64,000 nucleotides of DNA from an uncultured Bacilli bacterium (GCA_934167695.1 CAKPLP010000001.1:96649-160648), one strand, 5' to 3'; shown: positions 28,644-38,318, numbered from the stretch's first letter. Notes: generated from the letters alone by a model not told the origin. Numbers and translations are program-made.

Positions 28644-29101
28644 AACCAGTTTATAATAAATCATCAAATATTCTAATATTAGGTAGCATACCAAGTATAA
28701 AATCAAGAGAAGAAAAATTTTATTATGCTCATCCACAAAATAAGTTTTGGAAAATTCTAGCAGAAGTATATAATGAAAATATACCTACAACAATAAATGA
28801 TAAAAAACAATTCTTAATGAAACATCAAATTGCATTATGGGACGTTATAGAAAGTTGTACTATAATAGGTTCAAGTGACTCTTCAATAAAAGATGTAATT
28901 CCAAATAATATAAAAGGACTAATAGAAAAAACAAAAATAACAAAAGTTTATACAACCGGTAAAGTAGCATATAATTTATATAATAAATATATTTATGAAG
29001 AAACAAAAATCAAAGCAATATATTTACCTAGTACTTCACCAGCAAACGCATCAATCTCTTATGATAAAATACTAAATGAATACAAAAAAATTAGAAACTA
29101 A
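28622..29101 (+). CDS. DNA-deoxyinosine glycosylase (UDG superfamily), start codon unclear
   Basis: About 159 residues matching the hypoxanthine-DNA glycosylase family: HELEPVYN, ILILGSIPSIKSREEKFYY, HPQNKFWK, ALWDVIESC, GSSDSSIKDVIPND-like block and LPSTSPANA. Removes hypoxanthine (deaminated adenine) from DNA. The frame is open back to a stop at 28583, yet there is no ATG, GTG or TTG before the conserved start. Candidates are ATT 28622, which gives IKVQHELEPVY, or ACG 28598, which lies 8 bases after AAGGAG. An ATG at 28817 would cut off the active-site half and is surely wrong. Overlaps the radical SAM gene end in the -1 frame. Confidence 0.8.
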   Translation: MKVQHELEPVYNKSSNILILGSIPSIKSREEKFYYAHPQNKFWKILAEVYNENIPTTINDKKQFLMKHQIALWDVIESCTIIGSSDSSIKDVIPNNIKGLIEKTKITKVYTTGKVAYNLYNKYIYEETKIKAIYLPSTSPANASISYDKILNEYKKIRN

Positions 29102-29130
29102 AAAAATGTTTTCGCTATGAAAACATTTTT
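29102..29130. terminator. Bidirectional terminator, glycosylase / SPFH genes
   Basis: Perfect 12-bp stem AAAAATGTTTTC / GAAAACATTTTT with a 5-base loop between convergent genes. Confidence 0.88.
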
Positions 29131-29142
29131 ATAATTTATAAA

Positions 29143-30033
29143 TTATTTACTTTTCTTATCAGTCATAACATCTTTCACTGTTGTTGCAGCCGTTACTAAA
29201 TTTTGAAGTTCACTAGGAATAATAATTTTAGTTGATTCGCCTTTACTTACTTCTACCATAGCCTCATAACTCTTTAATTTTAAAGTAGAATCATTTAATT
29301 TAACAGAATTAATAAGTTCTAATCCTTTTGCCTCTGCTTCTTTAATTTTTATAGTAGCTTCTGCCTCTCCTTCAGCTTCCTTAATTGAAGCTTCTTTTTT
29401 AGCATCTGCTCTTAAAATCATACTTTCCTTTTCACCTTCAGCAAGAAGAATAGCAGCTTTCTTTTCACCTTCTGCTTTTAATATAGCTTCACGTCTTTCA
29501 CGTTCTGCTCTCATTTGTTTTTCCATTGCATCTTGAATATCTCTTGGTGGTAAAATATTTTTAACTTCTACTCTATTAACCTTAATTCCCCAAGAATCAG
29601 TAGCCTCATCCAAAATGGCTCTCATCTTAGAATTAATAATATCACGCGAAGTTAAAGTTTCATCTAATTCCAACTCACCAATAATATTTCTAAGAGTAGT
29701 AGCTGTTAAATTTTCTATTGCACTAACAGGATTATCAATTCCATAAGTATATAACTTAGGATCAGTAATTTGATAATAAACAACTGTATCAATTTGCATT
29801 GTAACATTATCTTTAGTAATAACTGGTTGTGGAGCAAAATCCTTTGCCTTTTCTTTTAAAGATACAACATTTGCAATTCTATCAACAATAGGAATTTTAT
29901 AATTAACGCCAGTAGTCATAGTTCTATCATAAGCCCCAAGTCTTTCAACAACGATAGCTTTTGATTGAGAAACAACTTTTACACCACTTGCAATAACAAA
30001 TACAATAATCAAAATAATAACAATAACTAACAT
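29143..30033 (-). CDS. SPFH/Band 7 (stomatin-like) membrane protein
   Basis: 296 residues. One N-terminal membrane helix (MLVIVIILIIVFVIASGV), the SPFH domain with VVERLGAYDRT and YGIDNPVSAIENLTATTLRNI-type region, then an Ala/Glu-rich coiled coil (AEGEKKAAILLAEGEKE). Paraslipin/QmcA-type proteins form large membrane rings and occur next to NfeD. Start at ATG 30033 because AGGAGG lies just upstream. Starts one base after the nfeD-like stop, so they form an operon. Confidence 0.9.
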   Translation of the reverse strand: MLVIVIILIIVFVIASGVKVVSQSKAIVVERLGAYDRTMTTGVNYKIPIVDRIANVVSLKEKAKDFAPQPVITKDNVTMQIDTVVYYQITDPKLYTYGIDNPVSAIENLTATTLRNIIGELELDETLTSRDIINSKMRAILDEATDSWGIKVNRVEVKNILPPRDIQDAMEKQMRAERERREAILKAEGEKKAAILLAEGEKESMILRADAKKEASIKEAEGEAEATIKIKEAEAKGLELINSVKLNDSTLKLKSYEAMVEVSKGESTKIIIPSELQNLVTAATTVKDVMTDKKSK

Positions 30034-30034
30034 A

Positions 30035-30454
30035 TTAGTCCTCCTTCTTTTTTCTAACAACTAGTTTAACACCATCAATTTTTTCAATTTCTACAATCTC
30101 ACCTTTTGAAATATTTTGCTTACTAATTGCACTCCATTTTTTACCATCTACCTTAACCTCACCTATTTGTAAATTTGAAATATCCTCAGTAACAATACCT
30201 TCCATTCCAATTACTCTATCAAGATTAGTAGTAACCTTAGTAGATTTAATTTTCTTTACAATCGGTTTAGTAATCAATAAAGTTACTAAACTAACTAAAA
30301 TAAATACTACCATTTGAATAATAATATTATTTGTAAACATAGCAACAAAGAAACTTATAAAAGCACCAATCGCAAACCAAATAGAAATAAGATTAACAGT
30401 ACATATCTCAAGTAATAGCAAAACTATAAAAACAGTTAACCAACAAAATGCCAT
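30035..30454 (-). CDS. NfeD-like membrane protein
   Basis: 139 residues, the short NfeD1b form without a protease domain. Three hydrophobic helices in the first 80 residues and a C-terminal OB-fold (GMEGIVTEDISNLQIGEVKV...GEIVEIEKIDGVKLVV). Pairs with the SPFH protein downstream and is thought to act in membrane-domain organisation. AAGGAAGTG before ATG 30454. Confidence 0.88.
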   Translation of the reverse strand: MAFCWLTVFIVLLLLEICTVNLISIWFAIGAFISFFVAMFTNNIIIQMVVFILVSLVTLLITKPIVKKIKSTKVTTNLDRVIGMEGIVTEDISNLQIGEVKVDGKKWSAISKQNISKGEIVEIEKIDGVKLVVRKKKED

Positions 30455-30582
30455 ACATAATCACTTCCTTTATTTGATTATATGTTAAATTTACATATTA
30501 TTCAACAAAAATTATTATAATTTGTTGAGAAAGATCGAATTTTATATTATAATTACTATAAATAAGATAGATGAGGTTGATT

Positions 30583-31335
30583 ATGAAGAAAATAAAATTC
30601 CTGAAAAAAAATAAATTTGGTTTACAAATATTTATAATGTCTTTAACAGTTTCTGGTTTACTATCAATTACAAGTGGAGCTGTTTTAAATAAAATGGAAA
30701 TAAAAAAGCCAAATAACAAAGTAAAAATTAAAATTATTGAAAAACAAGTAGCTAAGAAAAAAACAAATATTCCAAAATTAAAAGAAATAACAGTAGAAGT
30801 AAATGTTCCAGTAAGTGTAAATATTAATGACTACATAGAAAATTTAGATGATATTGATGAAAGTATTTTAAAAAAATTTAAATTAGATACATCCCTTGTA
30901 AATGTAACTCAACCGGGGACATATACTTACACAATTAGTTATAAAGATAAAAAATATAATGGTACTGTTCAAGTAAAAGAAAAAGAATTACCAATTATCA
31001 ATAATATGACCCTTAAAAATATTACTTTAGAATTAGGATCAAAATTACCAGAAAATTTAAATGACTTTGTAGTAGAAACAATTCCAGAAGAGGCAAAAGA
31101 TAAAATAGTAATAGATTTAAGTAAAGTAAATACAAATATGGCTGGAACATACCAATATACAGTAACTTATAATGAAAGAATTTATACTGGAACTATTACA
31201 ATATATGAAGCTCAACCCCAAATTATAGCACCAACTGAGCAACCAACTGAAAGCAATAAAAATAATAACAATAACAATGAAAATAATAAAACAGAGCAAA
31301 CCGAAAACAACAATCAAAGTACATCAAATCAATAA
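30583..31335 (+). CDS. Secreted or membrane-anchored protein with two Ig-like repeats
   Basis: 250 residues. Basic N-terminus and a hydrophobic segment (about 14-34), then two repeats of about 75 residues sharing a pattern ending in TQPGTYTYTISYKDKKYNG and TNMAGTYQYTVTYNERIYTG. The C-terminus is a Gln/Glu/Asn/Thr tail of about 45 residues and has no sorting signal. Start at ATG 30583 with GAGGT five bases upstream. The repeats resemble bacterial Ig-like surface domains; a cell-envelope role is inferred. Confidence 0.75.
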   Translation: MKKIKFLKKNKFGLQIFIMSLTVSGLLSITSGAVLNKMEIKKPNNKVKIKIIEKQVAKKKTNIPKLKEITVEVNVPVSVNINDYIENLDDIDESILKKFKLDTSLVNVTQPGTYTYTISYKDKKYNGTVQVKEKELPIINNMTLKNITLELGSKLPENLNDFVVETIPEEAKDKIVIDLSKVNTNMAGTYQYTVTYNERIYTGTITIYEAQPQIIAPTEQPTESNKNNNNNNENNKTEQTENNNQSTSNQ

Positions 31336-31339
31336 AAAA

Positions 31340-31367
31340 ATGCTTACAAAAATAAGCATCTTTTTTT
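31340..31367. terminator. Terminator after the Ig-repeat gene
   Basis: Stem ATGCTTA / TAAGCAT with a 6-base loop followed by CTTTTTTT; A-rich on the left, so it can also serve the convergent fhs gene. Confidence 0.85.
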
Positions 31368-32982
31368 ATGATAATCCAACTACTTTACCATTTATATAAT
31401 CAATTTTTTCATAATTAGGATTCTTAGGTAATCCGGGCATAGTCATAATATTTCCAGTTAAAACGGTTATAAAACCTGCTCCATTATAGAGCTCAACATC
31501 TTTTACATGCAAAGTATTATGAATAGCTGCTCCAAGTAATTTACTATCATCAGAAATAGAATATTGAGTTTTAGCAATACAAACAGATAAGTTTCCAAAT
31601 CCCTTACTTTGTAAATCCATTATTTTTTCCTTTGCAATATCAGAATAAATAACATCATCAGAACGATAAATTTCTCTAGCAATCTTCTCAATTTTACTAA
31701 AAATAGTATCAGTATCATTATACAACAATCTAAAATTATTATTTTGCTCTAATTTATCAAGAACAAGTTGACCAAGTTTAATCGCTCCATTACTTCCATC
31801 ACTATATGCACTACATACTTCAAAATCAACATCTAACTCTTCACAAAAAGTTCTTACAACATCTATTTCAAATGAAGTATCCGTATTATATTTATTTAAA
31901 CATACAACAACATTAGAATTAAACTTATACATATTTTCTATATGAACCTTCAAATTAGCTAATCCTTCACGAACCTTTTCGATATTTTCAACATCTATTT
32001 TACTCTTTTCGACACCAGCATTATACTTTAATGCCTTAATAGTAGCAACAATAACTACACAGTCAGGTTTAATATTTGCACTTCTACATTTAATATCAAA
32101 AAACTTTTCTGCACCAAGATCAGCTCCAAATCCCGCTTCAGTTACTACAATATCAGAACACGTTAAACCAAGAGAAGTTGCAACAACTGAACTACATCCA
32201 TGAGCAATATTAGCAAAAGGACCTCCATGAATAAGTGCAGGAGTATGTTCTAGTGTTTGTACCAAATTAGGATTAAAAGCATCTTTCAATAAAACCGTCA
32301 AAGCACCTACTATTTTTAAATCCTTTGCATATATTTCATTATTATCCTTAGTATAGCCAACAACTATATTTCCGAGTCTTTCTTTTAAATCATTAATATC
32401 TCTACTTAAACAAAATAATGCCATAATTTCACTAGCAGCAGTAATATGAAAACTAGATTTACTAACAAGAGTAGTAACCTCTCTCAAACTTCTATCATTA
32501 ACATCAAGACATCTATTAAATACAATACGATGAAATCCCAACTCATTGCCTTTTATTATATGATTATCAATCGCTGCACAAAGCAAATTATTAGCACTTT
32601 CTATTGCTGCAAAATCACCAGTAAAATGAAGATTAATATCTTCCATAGGTACTACCTGACTATAACCTCCACCAGTAGCACCACCTTTTATTCCAAAAAC
32701 AGGTCCCATAGAAGGTTCTCTTAAGGCTAAAACTACATTTTTATCTAACTTTTTCAAAGCATCTGCTATACCAATACTAACAGTAGTTTTCCCCTCACCA
32801 TAAGGAGTTGGATTCATAGCAGTAACTAATACAAGCTTACCATGACTATTTATCTTATTAAATTTTACTTTAGCTTTATCATCTCCATATAAAATAAGAT
32901 CATCTTCACCTAGATTAAGACCATTAGCAATTTCTACAATATTTTGTTTTAATACTTTTCTAGCAATTTCTATATCTTCCAT
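31366..32982 (-). CDS. fhs: Formate--tetrahydrofolate ligase
   Basis: 538 residues. P-loop MNPTPYGEGKTT, then FGIKGGATGGGYSQV and the family block HGGPFANIAHGCSS. Makes 10-formyl-THF from formate, ATP and THF for purine and initiator-tRNA synthesis. Formate would come from the PflB encoded further right in this window. Start at ATG 32982, with GAGGTGAA just upstream; the GTG at 32991 lies in the RBS. Confidence 0.97.
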   Translation of the reverse strand: MEDIEIARKVLKQNIVEIANGLNLGEDDLILYGDDKAKVKFNKINSHGKLVLVTAMNPTPYGEGKTTVSIGIADALKKLDKNVVLALREPSMGPVFGIKGGATGGGYSQVVPMEDINLHFTGDFAAIESANNLLCAAIDNHIIKGNELGFHRIVFNRCLDVNDRSLREVTTLVSKSSFHITAASEIMALFCLSRDINDLKERLGNIVVGYTKDNNEIYAKDLKIVGALTVLLKDAFNPNLVQTLEHTPALIHGGPFANIAHGCSSVVATSLGLTCSDIVVTEAGFGADLGAEKFFDIKCRSANIKPDCVVIVATIKALKYNAGVEKSKIDVENIEKVREGLANLKVHIENMYKFNSNVVVCLNKYNTDTSFEIDVVRTFCEELDVDFEVCSAYSDGSNGAIKLGQLVLDKLEQNNNFRLLYNDTDTIFSKIEKIAREIYRSDDVIYSDIAKEKIMDLQSKGFGNLSVCIAKTQYSISDDSKLLGAAIHNTLHVKDVELYNGAGFITVLTGNIMTMPGLPKNPNYEKIDYINGKVVGLS

Positions 32983-33145
32983 TAAATTCACCTCATACCA
33001 AAAAATTATAAAGAAATAATTAAAGTTCCTTATTATAAATATACAAATTCATATATTATTTTATCACTAAATTAACATTTTTACCATTTGCATCGAAATT
33101 TATTGCATGATAATTTAATGGCGTCAACGAAAAAGGAGGAATTTT

Positions 33146-34582
33146 ATGAAAAAAATATTAATTTTCTTGATTGGAATATTTTGTATGAGTATTAGCTGTT
33201 TAGATGCAAAAGCTGCTACTTTTTATGAAGCAGAAAAAATTGAAGGTATTTATACAAAAAGCGTAGATGGACAAACAAGTCATTATCAAAAAGCAAGATT
33301 TTTCAGAAGAACATCAGATAACAAAGAAGCGTATTGCCTAGAGCCATTTGCATTCTTTGATGCAAATACCATATATAAATCAACAAACTATGCTAAAAAT
33401 TTAGATAAAGATACTTGGCATAAACTAGCATTAATAGCACATTATGGTTATGGTTATAACAATCATACAGATCAAAAATGGTATGCTATTACACAACTAA
33501 TGATATGGCAAATAGTAGAACCAAACAAACAATTCTATTTTACGAGTTATTTAAATGGACCTAAAATTGATATATTTCAAAATGAAATTAACGAAATAAA
33601 CAATCTAGTAAATAATTGGTATACATCGCCAAATATAAAAATAGTAAATACAGCAGTCGTAGGTAAAACATTAACTCTAACAGATACTAACAACGTTTTA
33701 AATAATTATTATTTAAAAGAAAATTATGATAATGTTAAAATAGAAAATAATAAACTAATAATTACAAACGTAAAAGAAGGAAAACAATCTATAATTATAA
33801 AACGTAAATTAGATAGACCAGATATAACGGCCCAGTTTTATTATCATGATACTAGTCAAAATTTAATGGTCGCAGGAACTTTTGGAGAAAGAGTTTTAAA
33901 TATTGTAATAAATGGTACTACTAATAAAGTAACTATAACAAAATTAGATGAAGACACCAATTCCATAACTCCATCTGGTGATGCAACACTAACAGGAGCA
34001 ATATATGGCCTATATACTGAAGATAATGAATTATTACAAAAAATCACAATAGATGAATTCTCAAATGCTATCCTAAATAATTTAGATTATGGAAAATATT
34101 ATCTCCAAGAAATAACCCCGGGTAATGGTTATACATTAAGCGATGAAAAATACTACTTTGAAATAAATCAAAATACAACTAATATAAACATAGATGTTAA
34201 AAATAAAGTTATTAAAAAAGAAATTATCATTCATAAAGAATATGGTGAGGAAAAAAATACAAGTAGTGAAGAAAATATAAGTTTTGATATATTTAATAGT
34301 AAAGGCGAATTAGTAGATACAATCACAACAGACAAAGATGGAAATGCTAAGATTATTCTACCATACGGAAAATACACAGTTAAACAAAGAAATACTAACT
34401 ATGGATACAGTAAAGTAGATGACTTCACAATAGAAGTTGATGATAACAATAATGAATACTACTACAAATTATATGACTATAAAATAAAAGTACCAAATAC
34501 AAAAGCAGATGAAAACTACATCTATATAGCATTAATAATGTTATTAATACCACTACCAATATTAAAAAAATATGTTATTTAA
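33146..34582 (+). CDS. Thioester-domain surface adhesin with SpaA/Cna-B domains
   Basis: 478 residues. Signal peptide (1-23), then a thioester (TQXA-type) domain: Cys64 in EAYCLEPF and Gln117 in YAITQLMIW are the pair expected to form the Cys-Gln thioester. Two Cna-B/SpaA-like prealbumin domains follow (about 280-355, 365-440). The C-terminus has VPNTK, a membrane helix and KK, a variant of the LPxTG sorting signal. Such adhesins bind host or surface amines covalently. AAAGGAGG before the ATG. Overlaps a sortase gene by 11 bases, its likely dedicated partner. Confidence 0.88.
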   Translation: MKKILIFLIGIFCMSISCLDAKAATFYEAEKIEGIYTKSVDGQTSHYQKARFFRRTSDNKEAYCLEPFAFFDANTIYKSTNYAKNLDKDTWHKLALIAHYGYGYNNHTDQKWYAITQLMIWQIVEPNKQFYFTSYLNGPKIDIFQNEINEINNLVNNWYTSPNIKIVNTAVVGKTLTLTDTNNVLNNYYLKENYDNVKIENNKLIITNVKEGKQSIIIKRKLDRPDITAQFYYHDTSQNLMVAGTFGERVLNIVINGTTNKVTITKLDEDTNSITPSGDATLTGAIYGLYTEDNELLQKITIDEFSNAILNNLDYGKYYLQEITPGNGYTLSDEKYYFEINQNTTNINIDVKNKVIKKEIIIHKEYGEEKNTSSEENISFDIFNSKGELVDTITTDKDGNAKIILPYGKYTVKQRNTNYGYSKVDDFTIEVDDNNNEYYYKLYDYKIKVPNTKADENYIYIALIMLLIPLPILKKYVI

Positions 34583-35120
34583 ATTAATCTTTGTGTTACT
34601 ATACGCCTTTTTTATCAATTTATCAAAGGATAATAAAAAAGTAGAAACGACAAATATTAGAACAAATTTAAACATTAATGTGGAAAAACCATCATTTTTA
34701 AAAGAAACTCAAAAAAAGCAAAAAGAAGATCTCTTAGCAACATTAACAATAGAAAACATAAATTTATATAATAAAGCTATATATAATATTAATAGTACTA
34801 AAAACAATGTTGATAATAATATTACTATTTTAAAAGAATCAATTATGCCAGACAAAGAAAATAGTATTATTTTCATCGCCGCTCATTCTGGAAGTGGAGA
34901 TATAGCATATTTTAAAGATCTTCATAAAATTAAAAAAAATAGTATTATAAAATTAAATTATAAAAATAAAGATTTTTTATATCAAGTAAATGACATCTAT
35001 GAAGAAGATAAAATTGGTTACATAAAAATTTCTAAAAGTAATAACAAAAAAATAATATTAACAACATGCAGTCAAAATAAAGATAAACAGTTAATTGTAG
35101 AAGGAATATTGGTAAATTAA
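34572..35120 (+). CDS. Sortase with substituted active-site arginine
   Basis: 182 residues, small for a sortase. N-terminal membrane helix (1-17), catalytic His105 in FIAAHSGSG and Cys166 in ILTTCSQN. The residue that should be the catalytic Arg, seven positions after the Cys, is Gln173 (DKQLIVEG where DKRLVV would be expected). Joins secreted proteins to the cell wall or to pilin-like partners. It overlaps the adhesin gene and is followed directly by a terminator, so the pair is a self-contained anchoring unit. Confidence 0.82.
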   Translation: MLFKLIFVLLYAFFINLSKDNKKVETTNIRTNLNINVEKPSFLKETQKKQKEDLLATLTIENINLYNKAIYNINSTKNNVDNNITILKESIMPDKENSIIFIAAHSGSGDIAYFKDLHKIKKNSIIKLNYKNKDFLYQVNDIYEEDKIGYIKISKSNNKKIILTTCSQNKDKQLIVEGILVN

Positions 35121-35141
35121 AAAGGACATCAGTCCTTTTTT
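35119..35141. terminator. Bidirectional terminator, sortase / S41 protease
   Basis: Stem AAAAAGGAC / GTCCTTTTT with loop ATCA, T run on plus; overlaps both stop codons. Confidence 0.88.
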
Positions 35142-36307
35142 AATAATTCAGTAAGTGCAGTTTGTAATTGATTATCATTTTCATCAGTAGGATCTTCCTT
35201 ATATTTATCATCCAATTTAACAGTAATATCAGGAGTTATTCCCTTTTTGTTAATACTATTTCCCTTTGGTGTCAACCATTTTTCTGTAGTATATTTAATA
35301 CTAGATCCACTACTTAAAAAATACTCCTTTTGAACAGTTCCTTTTCCATATGACTTTTCACCTATAATTTTGGCTTTATAAGACTCTTTCATAGCGCCAG
35401 CTAATATTTCTGAAGCAGAAGCACTATTTTTGTTAATTAAAACAGCAACAGGATAAGTTCTCTTTTCATTATTATAAGAATAAATTTTAGTTTTTTTACC
35501 ATTTGATTCTATTTGACAAATTACTTTATCCTTTGCTAGAAATAAAGAAATAATTTTATTTACTTGAGTCAAATGACCACCCGGATTATCTCTAACATCA
35601 ATAACTAAAGAGTCTATTTTCTTTTTCTCTAACGCATCTAATTTATCTTTAAACTGATCATACGTATTAGCAGCAAAAACACTAACAGTAATTAAACCAA
35701 TCTTTTTATTATCCTTATTAAATACTTTACTACTTACAGATGGTATAACAACACTATCTAATTTCAAATTAAAACTTTTCTCTTTACCATCACGTAAAAC
35801 AGTTAATTTAACTTTACTTTTCTTCTTAATCATAGTAATTATCTGATCAAGTGATTTTTCTTTTACAGATTTACCATCAACTTTAACAATAACATCCCCA
35901 ACTTTAATTCCAGCTTCCTTAGCAGGAGATGAATCAAACAACGAAACAACAGTAGGACTACCAGATACCATTCCTATAGTAGCACCAATTCCCTTATATT
36001 CACCATTTACAGTTTGATTAAAAGATTCAGATTCTTTAGAATTCATATAAGTTGAATAAGGATCACCTAAATAATTCATCATTCCTTCTATAGCAGAATC
36101 TATAAGTTTTGACTTATCTACCTTTTTATAATACTCATTAACTATACTATCATAGGTAGAATAAAACTCATCCAAATTCTCATCAGTACCATTTACACTA
36201 ATAGTAATTAAACTACCAACTACTCCTCCAAACAAGATGGCAATTATAACTATAACAACAACCTCAGCCAAACTAAAAACAGTATCTTTATTATTTTTCT
36301 TTCTCAT
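35129..36307 (-). CDS. S41-family C-terminal processing peptidase (CtpA/CtpB-like)
   Basis: 392 residues. N-terminal membrane helix (about 12-34), a PDZ domain (about 95-180, GIGATIGMVSGSPTVVSLF), then the S41 protease with Ser in NSASASEILAGAMKE and Lys in GEKSYGKGTVQ. Extracytoplasmic serine protease that trims exported proteins; CtpB of Bacillus acts in sigma-K activation during sporulation, so either role is possible. Start at ATG 36307 after AGGAG. Confidence 0.93.
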   Translation of the reverse strand: MRKKNNKDTVFSLAEVVVIVIIAILFGGVVGSLITISVNGTDENLDEFYSTYDSIVNEYYKKVDKSKLIDSAIEGMMNYLGDPYSTYMNSKESESFNQTVNGEYKGIGATIGMVSGSPTVVSLFDSSPAKEAGIKVGDVIVKVDGKSVKEKSLDQIITMIKKKSKVKLTVLRDGKEKSFNLKLDSVVIPSVSSKVFNKDNKKIGLITVSVFAANTYDQFKDKLDALEKKKIDSLVIDVRDNPGGHLTQVNKIISLFLAKDKVICQIESNGKKTKIYSYNNEKRTYPVAVLINKNSASASEILAGAMKESYKAKIIGEKSYGKGTVQKEYFLSSGSSIKYTTEKWLTPKGNSINKKGITPDITVKLDDKYKEDPTDENDNQLQTALTELLKKD

Positions 36308-36374
36308 AAACTCACTCCTATAAAATAAAAATCGCAATATCATGCGATTAATATATAAATTATAATTTCAAAGA

Positions 36375-36905
36375 TTATTTAACATTATTGTCCAAAAAAT
36401 CACTAAATGAAGAGGTAGTATAATCTATAATTTTTTTATCTTTTAAATAAATAATCGTAGGTCCTTTAACTCTTAAATCACTTACTTTATCAACATCCAA
36501 ATTCTCATCAGTACTTACATACTTTTTATTCATACCTTCATGCAAATCAACAGTATATATATCAAGATGCTTATCTTTTTCACGATATTTGCTTACTAAA
36601 TCAATGTAATTACTTGCATCACTACTAGAACTATCATAGAAAAAAACTAAATATTTACTTGCATTTTGATTAAAACTTTCACCAGCTAAAATTTTAGTAT
36701 ATTGAATACTAGCATCATTAGTTACAATAGAAGAACTTTTTTTATTAAGAATAAATACAGTTAAAAGATAAAATACTATAAATATAACTACGACAACTAT
36801 AACAGTCTTAATACCACTATTCAAACTATTATCACCTGAAAATTGTCTATCTATTTTTTTATGTTGATTATTAAATTTTTTATTTGTGTTTTTCATCTTA
36901 GTCAT
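36375..36905 (-). CDS. Membrane-anchored thioredoxin-fold protein lacking CxxC
   Basis: 176 residues. Cytoplasmic basic N-terminus, one membrane helix (about 33-52), then a thioredoxin-like domain outside: beta strand YLVFFYD, the active-site position occupied by SSSSDAS, and a cis-Pro strand VKGPTIIYLKDKKI. The CxxC is replaced by serines and no cysteine is present, so it cannot do thiol chemistry. More likely a binding or scaffold protein. GGTGAA precedes the ATG. Confidence 0.7.
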   Translation of the reverse strand: MTKMKNTNKKFNNQHKKIDRQFSGDNSLNSGIKTVIVVVVIFIVFYLLTVFILNKKSSSIVTNDASIQYTKILAGESFNQNASKYLVFFYDSSSSDASNYIDLVSKYREKDKHLDIYTVDLHEGMNKKYVSTDENLDVDKVSDLRVKGPTIIYLKDKKIIDYTTSSFSDFLDNNVK

Positions 36906-36953
36906 ACAGATTCACCACATAAAGTATATCATAAATAATTAATAAAAGTAAAG

Positions 36954-37949
36954 CTATTTCATAGTAGGAATAACATTAATAGATTGTGCAACTTCAACAA
37001 GTTCATCCTGATTCAAAACATCACTTACTAAATAATATTCTAATCCTCCACTAGACCAACTTATTGAATTATTAGCCAAAACTCCATAACTATCCTGTAA
37101 CATATAAGGCTCACCATTTGTTGGAATTACAACCATTTCATCATTCTTACTAGCAGTTTCTTCAACAAGTAGAAATGGCTTTTCACCATCAAATGTCATA
37201 ATTACTCTCTCACCATCAGTTTTTGTAACCTTCTCTTCACTTACAAGTTTAGTTCCTGTAGGTAAATTAAGTGGATAAATAACATCATCTACAGCACTAG
37301 TTGTAGTCGTTGTTGTATCAGTATTACTAGTTTTAATAGTATTATCTAAACTAAAATAATTTTTCTTAAAAGTAGAATTAAAATCTATTTTATCAAACTT
37401 CATTGTCATTAAAGTAACATTATCTTCATTATAAACCTTAACTTTTTTTAAATTTAGTTTTTTATCAAGAATAATATCTTGTCTGACAAGTTTTCTATTA
37501 TTAGGATAATTAACATCTGTCGAAAAAACATAAGAATTTTGAGTCTTTTTAAAACTTCTTTTATCATCAGACTTTATATCACTAAGAATAGATTGTAATA
37601 AATAAATTTGAGAATTACTATATGGCCAATCACTTTGAAATTTAAAACTTTTATTAAGAGATGGCGTAACAACATATACTCCTTCATTGTTTTTTAAAAT
37701 AATTTGTTCATGATTATTAGATTTATTAACAAGACGGACTTTATATTGATCAGCCTTCTTATATGAAACTTCAACCTTATAATCATAAATATTTTCATCA
37801 TTTACAATTTCCAAATTACCTTCCATAAAATAACTACTACTTTTACTAATCTTCTTATCTAAATCATTAACAATATCCTTTTCACCATATTTCCCACATC
37901 CTGTAATAATCATTGTTAAAGTCAATAGACACAGTAAAACTTTTTTCAA
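36954..37949 (-). CDS. LolA-like lipoprotein (YdcC-type)
   Basis: 331 residues. Type II signal peptide with lipobox ITGC (Cys18). The mature part has repeated beta strands in the order of LolA/RseB-like folds (SYFMEGNLEIV..., YKVEVSYKKADQYKVRLVN, ...LVRQDIILDKKLNLKKVKVYNED) and a second domain after a Thr-rich linker. YdcC, the Bacillus relative, is expressed in sporulation. Role here unknown; binds lipid or a peptide by fold analogy. Confidence 0.75.
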   Translation of the reverse strand: MKKVLLCLLTLTMIITGCGKYGEKDIVNDLDKKISKSSSYFMEGNLEIVNDENIYDYKVEVSYKKADQYKVRLVNKSNNHEQIILKNNEGVYVVTPSLNKSFKFQSDWPYSNSQIYLLQSILSDIKSDDKRSFKKTQNSYVFSTDVNYPNNRKLVRQDIILDKKLNLKKVKVYNEDNVTLMTMKFDKIDFNSTFKKNYFSLDNTIKTSNTDTTTTTTSAVDDVIYPLNLPTGTKLVSEEKVTKTDGERVIMTFDGEKPFLLVEETASKNDEMVVIPTNGEPYMLQDSYGVLANNSISWSSGGLEYYLVSDVLNQDELVEVAQSINVIPTMK

Positions 37950-38058
37950 ATTATCACCTCATTATATTTTCATTTAAAATATATGAAATATTTTTTTTAT
38001 TATTACGTATAAAAATAAACTTTTTGAAAATAATATTAATAAAAGAAAGGATGATAAT

Positions 38059-38253
38059 ATGGAAACACTAAAAAAAATCGCCTTAATATTAGTAATTATC
38101 GGAGCTTTGAACTGGTTATTAGTAGGAGCATTCGAAATAGATTTAGTTGCAACAATATTTGGTTCAGCTACTAATATTATTGCAAGAATAATTTATATTA
38201 TAATAGGTGTATGTGGATTAATTTCTATCGCATATCTAATAGACCACGATTAA
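38059..38253 (+). CDS. DUF378-family small membrane protein
   Basis: 64 residues, two membrane helices. Has the family features KIALILVIIGALNWLLVGAF and ARIIYIIIGVCGL. Function unknown (YuzA-like). AAAGGATG lies before the ATG, and a terminator follows; monocistronic. Confidence 0.9.
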   Translation: METLKKIALILVIIGALNWLLVGAFEIDLVATIFGSATNIIARIIYIIIGVCGLISIAYLIDHD

Positions 38254-38275
38254 AAACTAATAACATTAACACCTA

Positions 38276-38309
38276 AAAAGATTGCTCCACAAGGGAAACA
38301 ATCTTTTTT
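38276..38309 (+). terminator. Terminator after the DUF378 gene
   Basis: Stem AAAAGATTG / CAATCTTTT with a 14-base loop and trailing T run. Confidence 0.8.
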
Positions 38310-38318
38310 GTTTTATAA

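Noticed and set aside
33000..33145. Riboswitch in front of fhs or the adhesin gene
   Set aside because: The gap is short and I see no conserved aptamer motif; only loose AT-rich inverted repeats.
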